DNA of 64,000 nt from Wolfiporia cocos (Eukaryota; Basidiomycota; Agaricomycetes; Polyporales; Phaeolaceae): NCBI GenBank assembly GCA_029448655.1, contig JACCLO010000009.1, forward strand, positions 186,001 through 250,000, read 5' to 3'. Below, one piece after another: positions 57,519 through 64,000 of the stretch; the first letter of the stretch is position 1, and each line of letters begins with the position of its first letter. The position numbers and the translations under genes are program-made. The notes beneath the pieces were generated by a model. The model was given only the letters and a program-made list of their open reading frames with translations. It searched no databases and was not told where the DNA came from.

Positions 57519-58214
57519 TTTGAATAGAACTCGCTTTCGCCCCCGCCCTCTTTGAGGGTCTGGAATTTTTTCTCCTTAGGGTTTTTCGTCACCGTCTGCG
57601 CACCCCCGCTCGCCGCCAGGCAGCTGGGTATCCTTAGTGGGTTCTGGGGGATCGCCTTCGGGCAAATAGCCAGACCGTAGGCTTAAGCGGAACCGGGGAC
57701 TGGCTGCCAAGCCTTTCCCCATATGTTGGGAATCGATGGCAACGGTGTAACTTCTTGACCGGGCCGGAGACGACCTTCTCGCTTATCCCCAGGCGTACAG
57801 GGGTTACTCTATTTAGAGTTGGAATGGTGGGCACGAGTTGCCCTGCCTAGAACCACTGCCGATACGGCTTCAGAACGATAGAGTTCTGGCCTTGGCACCC
57901 TCTAAGTCCCTCAGGGCATGGGTTTGGTTTGAACACTGGCAGCCACCTAACTGGAGTGAGGCGTGGGCACATGCGGGGTGTAATACCCCAAATCCTGCAT
58001 TCCCAGGCGTCAAGGGAAGACGACCTGCTGTATCCCCCACCTGGTAGCATGAGAGAGACGCAATCCAGTCGCTGATACTAACTCCGGTCGAGGGCGGAGC
58101 GCCCATTGACGCCGGAGGATAAGCGCACGACACATCGAGAAGTGACGATAAGCCCCGACAGAAGACCGCGTGATTTCCACTAGAATAGCTTACTTAGACT
58201 TCTTTTACGTAGTC
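57519..58214 (+). other. Leader of the third Gypsy family, right copy
   Basis: ~700 bp without a convincing gene. From about 57710 it is the inverted counterpart of 56403-56900. Confidence 0.65.
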
Positions 58215-58970
58215 ATGCCGAAAGCACCACGTTTCACGGTTACCCCGAGAAACGCCGCTACGGGGGAGCACGAGGAATGGCACATCACCTCCTCTAAATC
58301 GCTCGAAGACCGCATCTCTGCGGTCACAACCCCAAAGCGAGGAAAGTCCCGAAAGGGCAACAACATCCTCTACAAGAAGCCGGCCGACCCGGAGGAGATC
58401 CAAAGGGTCAACCACGAGGCCGCCCTCGACGACATCAGGCAGAAGAAGCTTACTAAGCTTCTCAAACAGAAGGAGAAGCTCGAGGCTCGGATCCAGAAAC
58501 AGAGCCTGGATTAGCTAATCGCCGAGGCAGCCAGGAAGAGGATTGAGGAAGAGAGAATGGTGAGGAGTCTTTGGGAGCGAATCCAGCCCCCAAAGAAGTC
58601 GCTGTTGGAGAGAGTGGAGGAGCTTAGGATGCCAGCCAAGTGGGTCGAGAAACGGGGTCTTGCGAACCCCAAAGACGTCCATGGCACGGAGAAGAAGTGG
58701 AATTGGTTCTTGGAAGTCGACAAACAGATGAACGCCATCCACAAGAACCTCTTCCGGCTATGGAAAGTCCCCGACGCAACCACCACGGCCCCAATAATAG
58801 CGAAATTCACCACGCTCGTCACCGATTTTGACGATCTCTCCACACACCTGGAGCAAAGGGTCCGTCAGGACTCCATGAAGAACAAGGATCTCCGCCGCCT
58901 CGAAAAATATCTCAGGAGGGTGGAGCACGTTTTTGGAGATCTAGACGTGAAACAGCACGTTACGTACTAA
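58215..58970 (+). CDS. First ORF of the third Gypsy family with in-frame TAG
   Basis: MPKAPRFTVTPRNAATGEH begins a lysine-rich, helical ORF. A TAG at 58512-58514 divides it; the same frame continues through LIAEAARKRIEEERMVRS to VKQHVTY and a TAA. The first part is ~99 residues, the second ~151. The left inverted copy has the same TAG, so it was present before the copies separated. It may be a shared defect or a read-through/termination site. I recognise no domain; position upstream of gag suggests an accessory or N-terminal Gag-like protein. Confidence 0.6.
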
Positions 58971-59166
58971 AAGACACATTTAGTACATAGCGGTCTCAAC
59001 TTCGACCTTGGAAAACCACAGCTGTAGTAGATAGAAAGTCCTGAAAAGGCATATTTCTTTTGGTGCATGGCATTGATTGCGAAAAAGTCCTGAAAAGGCA
59101 CCTTTTTTTTTCTTGAATTATCGTTTAAGGAAGAAAATAACTAAAGCTGACGAATACGGTCCAGCA

Positions 59167-60333
59167 ATGGTGTCATACACAATCGTCCAAGGCGCTATGT
59201 ACAACACCCACAAGGTGGCTACGGCCTACCACCCCGCCGTCGGCAAGCACGCGTGGCCCGGAGAGCAAACCTGCTTGATGGACTACCTGCGAGTCATATT
59301 CGGCATCAGAGTTGGGGGGAGTGTCACCTCCTTCAACTCAATTCCGGCGCATGTGCGCCCATTCTTTAACATAAACCATACAGCGTACATCAAGTACTAC
59401 GGGGAAGACCCGACCAGGAACCACATATCATGGTGGAGGTGGGACAACTATTGTACCGCCATCCCCTTGTTGGACCCCATACTCCTGTATGGTGATGTCC
59501 ACTGGTACTCAGAGGAAGAAGCGTCGCTGCGCACGAGAGCCGCCAGGCTCTTCAACCCGGTAACACCCGCACGCGCAGTCGTCACCCCCGAAGGCAGCGA
59601 GACTCCGCGACCGGAGGAACCGGTCAACACGGAGCCCCTATTTGGGTCGCTCCCTGACCTCCTCCCCTCCTATGAAAGGAGGACTCTGGAAATAGTCGCG
59701 CAGCAAGAAAGGAGCGAGAATGAATTGTTGGGAAGGTTGCAGCGCACTCTGGAAGTGGCCGCCTCAGACGAAGTTCTGCAGGTGGGAAGGAAAGCTTACA
59801 GGGAAGCGCTGTACCAAGCCAAGAACCATCTGTACAGCAACCTCGCGGCCTACAAAGGCCGGGTGGATACGGATATGGAAATGGTCTGGAATAAGACCAA
59901 CCAAATCCGAAGCCACAATCAGGTGCTTCAAAACAGAATCAAAGCACTAGAGGAGGCAGAGAGTTTGCGGCAACAATTGGACACCCTAACCGAAAACCGA
60001 TTTGCTCGCATAGAAAAAGACATCACTACACTGCAAAAGCGTCCGGCAGTGTCAACTGCGGGACCCAGCGGTGCCCAGGTCACGGCACTAATTAATAGAA
60101 TCGACCAACTCGAAGCGGAGTTAACCACTCTAAAAAACGCACCAGCAGCCGCGCCAGCAGCTGCCACAACGGTCAACTTCCAACAGACCAAACCGACTCA
60201 GCCGCCCAAATTCTCGGGCCCTAAGGATTCTATCTCGTCGAAAGAATGGATCCAAAAAATGGGCATGTATTTTGCGGACGCCAAGGTAACCCTCAAGGAA
60301 GACAAGGTTCGCCAAGCCGTGCTACGGCTTACG
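59167..60333 (+). pseudogene. Gag of the third Gypsy family, 3' truncated
   Basis: Starts MVSYTIVQGAMYNTHK (an in-frame extension upstream to about 59077 lacks a clear ATG). After ~150 residues of unknown fold come long coiled-coil segments (HNQVLQNRIKALEEAESLRQ, INRIDQLEAELTTLK) and the start of a retrotransposon-gag core (QPPKFSGPKDSISSKEWIQK). The frame is cut at VLRLT where an LTR fragment begins. Its pol is absent. Confidence 0.75.
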
Positions 60334-60418
60334 TGACACAGACTAGACAGTGGGACTCACACTATAACCTTAGAAGCGACTTGAAGATGTTGCTGGAGGT
60401 TGGTGAGGAAGCTAGTGC
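60334..60418 (-). repeat. Fragment of an element 4-type LTR
   Basis: About 85 bp matching the start of 43191-43864 (TGACACAGACTAG, GGGACTCACACTATAACC). Marks the right edge of the retroelement cluster. Confidence 0.75.
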
Positions 60419-62116
60419 AGAATTTGAGAGCCAACTGAAAAGCGACAGGACAGAAACCATGATGAAAGGAAGTACCTAATGAAGTAAAGGATTTGCCATA
60501 AATGAGCTGGGGGCCGTGTCATTGGCACAGACACGTCTGCTGTACCCTAAGACATGTCAAACACAATGCGCAATGGCTTGAACGTGATTGGCTGATCATA
60601 GACCGTGCCCTATTTACGTACGCATCTCGCCGCCCTCGAGCGTGGGAACGTCGGTCTAGATCATCAACAGCTCTACGTCACGTTAGTTGAACATATCCAC
60701 AGGACATAGCTTGTGCGCTGGTAGAGTTGGTGGGAGTATGACAGTATAGTACAAGTAAAATACCATAAAAGTGAATAATTGTATATACAGCAGAAATTCC
60801 GGTGCAATTACATTAGAATTGAGAGGCGCAGGGGTGGGGGTGGTGGGGCAGCATGGGTGGCAGGGCGCTAAACACAAGCGCGGGCTCCTCACTTTGGCGC
60901 TCAGAGCCTAGGCACAATAAAAAGTGCTGGGATAGAGCATGCGGTGCTTCTGTTTTTGGCATCGCCGAGGTATGGCTGATGGTATTCGACGCATCCTCCG
61001 TGCATCCACCCTTTTTAAATAGGTTTATAGGTGGGAAAATGAGGGAGGTAGCTGTTGTCATTGTGTGCGATGGCAGCAGCGAGGTGCTTAGTGGGGCAGG
61101 CGGCGGGCAGCAGCAATTAGTGTGGGGGAGCATGGAACCCGGGAGGTGGCACTGGAGCGTCTATTACCAATAGCGCCAGGCTCATTGTGGCTGCCAGCAA
61201 GCACATGACCATATACCCTGGAGGGTATCTGGCTGGAGTGCTATTAGCAGTGTGGGCTGGGGGGATAATTCAAGCTAATTAGCTTGGTGCACCGCACGTG
61301 TGTGCCAAGCTAATTAGCTATTGGATATGTGAGGTCCAGGTGGAAAAAGCTGAGGCTGCACATTTAGAGACAATATATAAATGTCACCTTTATGAAGCAC
61401 ATAACACACTGTTACAGTGTGCGCCACATTGTGTGGTGAATGCCACAGGTTACAGTATATCTACATAGGTAAGCTGCGACTGCTCCTTGCAATTCATATG
61501 CCAGCCTGACTACCAAACGACAATTCTATACCAGTCTGTTGATTAGCTTACCAGTCTGGTGATTAATTTCCCAGTCACACGTTGAGTTTGACTGATGTTG
61601 ATAAGATGCCTTCAGAGTGGCAATTGAACACCACTCTGCTGTCAATCTTATCAGTGCTTATCTACAGAGGTCAGATCCTTCCTCGATTGGCAAGTACTTC
61701 CAGCACTGATAACTCACCTCCAGCACTGGTAAGTCATCTCGCGTTTTGCTGATGCCGTTGACGGCCCAGCGGTTCATTTGTAATTACTAATCTTGGAAAT
61801 AAGATACAACACCGCCACAAGGTGCGAACCAGAAGTCATACTGCCTTGTGGGCACTTGAACTGGAGTAGGACTGCAGTATGATCAGCACATATCAGCCAT
61901 GCACTAAATGTGTGATTGGTGGTAGGGAACCCCGCCATGCCACTGAAGGGCTCTCATGTCAGGATACCCTTGGTATGTCCAATTTGCCGGATGAACAGCA
62001 TAAGGACTAACCTCAAGGTGGTACATTAACACCGGTAAGCAAGGTAACATGGACAAAGAAAGCAACAGGTGCAACATGCAGCAAGACATCCTACGGATAG
62101 AACCAGATACGACAGT
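60419..62116. other. Gene-free stretch between transposon cluster and kinase gene
   Basis: No coding frame with recognisable motifs. At 61272-61318 there is an inverted repeat (AAGCTAATTAGCTTGG ... CCAAGCTAATTAGCT) that could form a hairpin. At 61500-61740 short words such as CCAGTCTG and CCAGCACTG recur. Confidence 0.55.
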
Positions 62117-64000
62117 CTATACTACCTGCTTCACCCTGCCCTTTAACTTCTCCAGCCTCGCGCGGTCATGGGACGCTTGAATCAACTCGTAGTCATCCAC
62201 CCCCTTGATGCCCCGCTTGACAGGATCAGACAGATGAAATGGGTACCTCACCTCTCCCTCGATCCCTGCCCAGTCAAAATCGACAATCTTCGTCCCCTCC
62301 TTCTCTTTCCCCTTCACGGCTCCATCTTCGACCATGATGTTCGGTTCCCGTAAATCGCCGTAGACCATCTTCCTCTCCCCGTCGTGTAAAAGATCCAAGG
62401 CCGCCTCCACAGCATCCACGACGCCTTGTGGGATATAGCCGTCTGGGTACCTCTTAACAGTCGTCTTACCCTCGATGAATTCCATGACGACCATCTTACG
62501 TGGGCCAACGCCCCTCTGCTCCAACTCATCGGGCCAGACGGGCCCGTAATAGAGCAGTTTTGGGGCATATCCGTGGCTCGCAAGCAGCCGATGTGCATCC
62601 ACACCGTACCGCTCGACAAACTTGACCACGAACCGTCGAGCCCGGTCGTTGCGGTCCGAAACCAGGAAAGTCACGCATTCAGGCTCGGAGCCCTTAAGTG
62701 GCTTCTCGTAGCAAAATTCTAGGACCTCATCGTCGGGCAATTTGCACTTATTCGCCAAGGGATAGAACCTGGCCGGACTCGGGCCGTGCCTGACGTCGGG
62801 GACGACGAGAGTCTTGTACCACTCTCTGAGCTTCCTAATCGCCAAACGAAGCGCGTAGAAGATGCGAGCCAGACGATGCACACGGTCGTCGTCGATGATG
62901 CGACTCTGACCTAGCCATTCGAAAGAGGACAACCGGTGTACGATGGGGTGGGTTGTGTGGATGCCTCCGCACACGGAGAACCAGGGACCAGCCACGGAAA
63001 TGATGAAGGAGGGACAGAAGCATGCGTCGAACAATCCCTGAAACGAATCTTCCTATTAGAAACATAGCATAGGTGGAGGGCACATGCATACGTACCTGTC
63101 TATCGTCCTGAGTCCAGTAATGAAGGTAGGAGAACTCGCCCTGGAAAGAGGGTTCGGAGCTCTGGCCGAGCTCAGCCTTCTCCTCAATGATTGCAAGTGC
63201 GGCCTTGACTAGGGGTTGAGTTTCGCGGTCATACGTCACGTAGTGGTCTGCAATCGTTTTGTTCTTGTTGGCGTTCTGATCGACGACGATGTCGAGGAGG
63301 CGAACGAGATGTTCACGCGTGCTCTTGCGATTATGTTCCAGCGATGTTATTTGAGACATGTCGTCCATGAATTTAGATGTTGCTGCAACGAGATCTGCAG
63401 GCGGTGTGAGGGACTCGTTATGGTAATTACCAACGAAGGCTGCGAAGGCCGGATGATATATCTCGATGGGAGGGGCAAGCGACGTCGGATGTTCGCCATA
63501 CCGGCCGTCAAGGATAGGTGCGCTGCCATTCTGGTGTTTGAGATAGTTTGTGGGTTTGGCCGATTGGGACGGCGAGTCACGGTCTTCCTTCTTTGAGCGA
63601 TTGAATTCTATCAAATAGCAGTCAGGGTAGATTCAGGGACCATGAATAGGCACGCACGCTTGATCATCTCAGTGAGAACATCCCGTTCTTCATCCTCATC
63701 CATCTCTTCACGGGCTTCTTGATCGTCTCTCTTCTGCTTCGACGTCTTATCTTCTTGCTGCTTTCGGATTTGTGCCACAAGCAGTGGCAACTTGGCATCA
63801 CGCGGTCTCGACTGATCGGCGAGCAAGGAGCTGAAGAGATCCTCGCCATCTTCTGTGATATCACCGCAGAAAGCCTCAAGGTTATAGTCATTGACTTTGA
63901 GGAGCTCTCTAAGCTGTTTCATATTCTTGCGAGTGAGGTACTCCTTCGGCTGTTCCAGGCGTTGATTGAATGCAATATGTGAAGATACGTTGACGACAAA
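62117..64000 (-). CDS. Divergent protein kinase-like protein, 5' end outside the window
   Basis: Exons 62117-63037, 63096-63607 and 63658 to beyond 64000 join in frame; introns are 58 nt (GTACGT...TTTCAG) and 50 nt (GTGCGT...GATAG). The N-terminal part is charged (KQQEDKTSKQKRDDQEA). The C-terminal part resembles the divergent kinase domains common in Agaricomycetes: FVVKFVERYG with a candidate ATP-site lysine, MVVMEFIEG as hinge, VYGDLREPNIMV in place of the HRD loop, and IVDFDWAG in place of DFG. The catalytic Asp residues are present. Substrate unknown; it could be a degenerate or aminoglycoside-phosphotransferase-like kinase. The coding frame is open to the window edge. It is the only gene here without transposon features. 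Confidence 0.8.

Overview
The window looks like a piece of a filamentous basidiomycete (Agaricomycetes-type) genome that is almost entirely nested transposable elements, with one host-like gene at the right edge. Pointers to a basidiomycete are the many short introns (mostly 46-65 nt, GTRNGT donors), a KDZ (Kyakuja-Dileera-Zisupton) transposase with a CxC2-type cysteine cluster, a fungal TET/JBP dioxygenase, chromodomain Ty3/Gypsy elements, and an Agaricomycete-style divergent protein kinase gene. All family calls come from reading motifs; no database search was run.

Layout: (1) 1-1109, no gene seen. (2) 1110-11163, Ty3/Gypsy element 1 on the minus strand, with 371-bp LTRs and gag, dUTPase, protease, RT, RNase H, integrase and a chromodomain-like tail; it is broken by a composite LTR/TRIM insertion (3425-4737) and a solo LTR (8481-9027). 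(3) 12139-43184, element 2, a same-family copy on the plus strand in head-to-head orientation, broken by a solo LTR (16237-16712) and then by a very large DNA transposon. (4) 18097-41817, a ~23.7 kb KDZ transposon with long terminal inverted repeats. I could assemble six complete gene models in it whose exons keep frame throughout: a 173-aa unknown (-), a 1042-aa KDZ transposase (+), a 387-aa TET/JBP dioxygenase (-), a 922-aa RGG-repeat protein (+), a 282-aa protein with three YPxW repeats (-), and a 964-aa Zn2Cys6-like protein (+). A dead Tc1/mariner copy sits inside it. (5) 41818-60418, further nested Gypsy remnants: element 4 (44486-52245), whose dUTPase lies at the far C-terminal end of pol, several solo LTRs with exact 5-bp target duplications, and two inverted copies of a third Gypsy family (53903-60333). 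(6) 60419-62116, no gene seen. (7) 62117-64000, a 5'-truncated host-like kinase gene on the minus strand.

The part most worth attention is the KDZ element. It combines a transposase, a putative 5-methylcytosine oxidase, a likely DNA-binding Zn-cluster protein and two unknown proteins, and it is filled from end to end with CpG-rich arrays built on GGTCGCGG/CCGCGACC. These arrays occur in the inverted repeats, intergenic spaces, introns and exons, in different reading frames and on both strands. They are not seen in the flanking retroelements. That pattern fits a DNA-level role (binding sites or a methylation/oxidation platform) better than a protein-level one, but this is inference.
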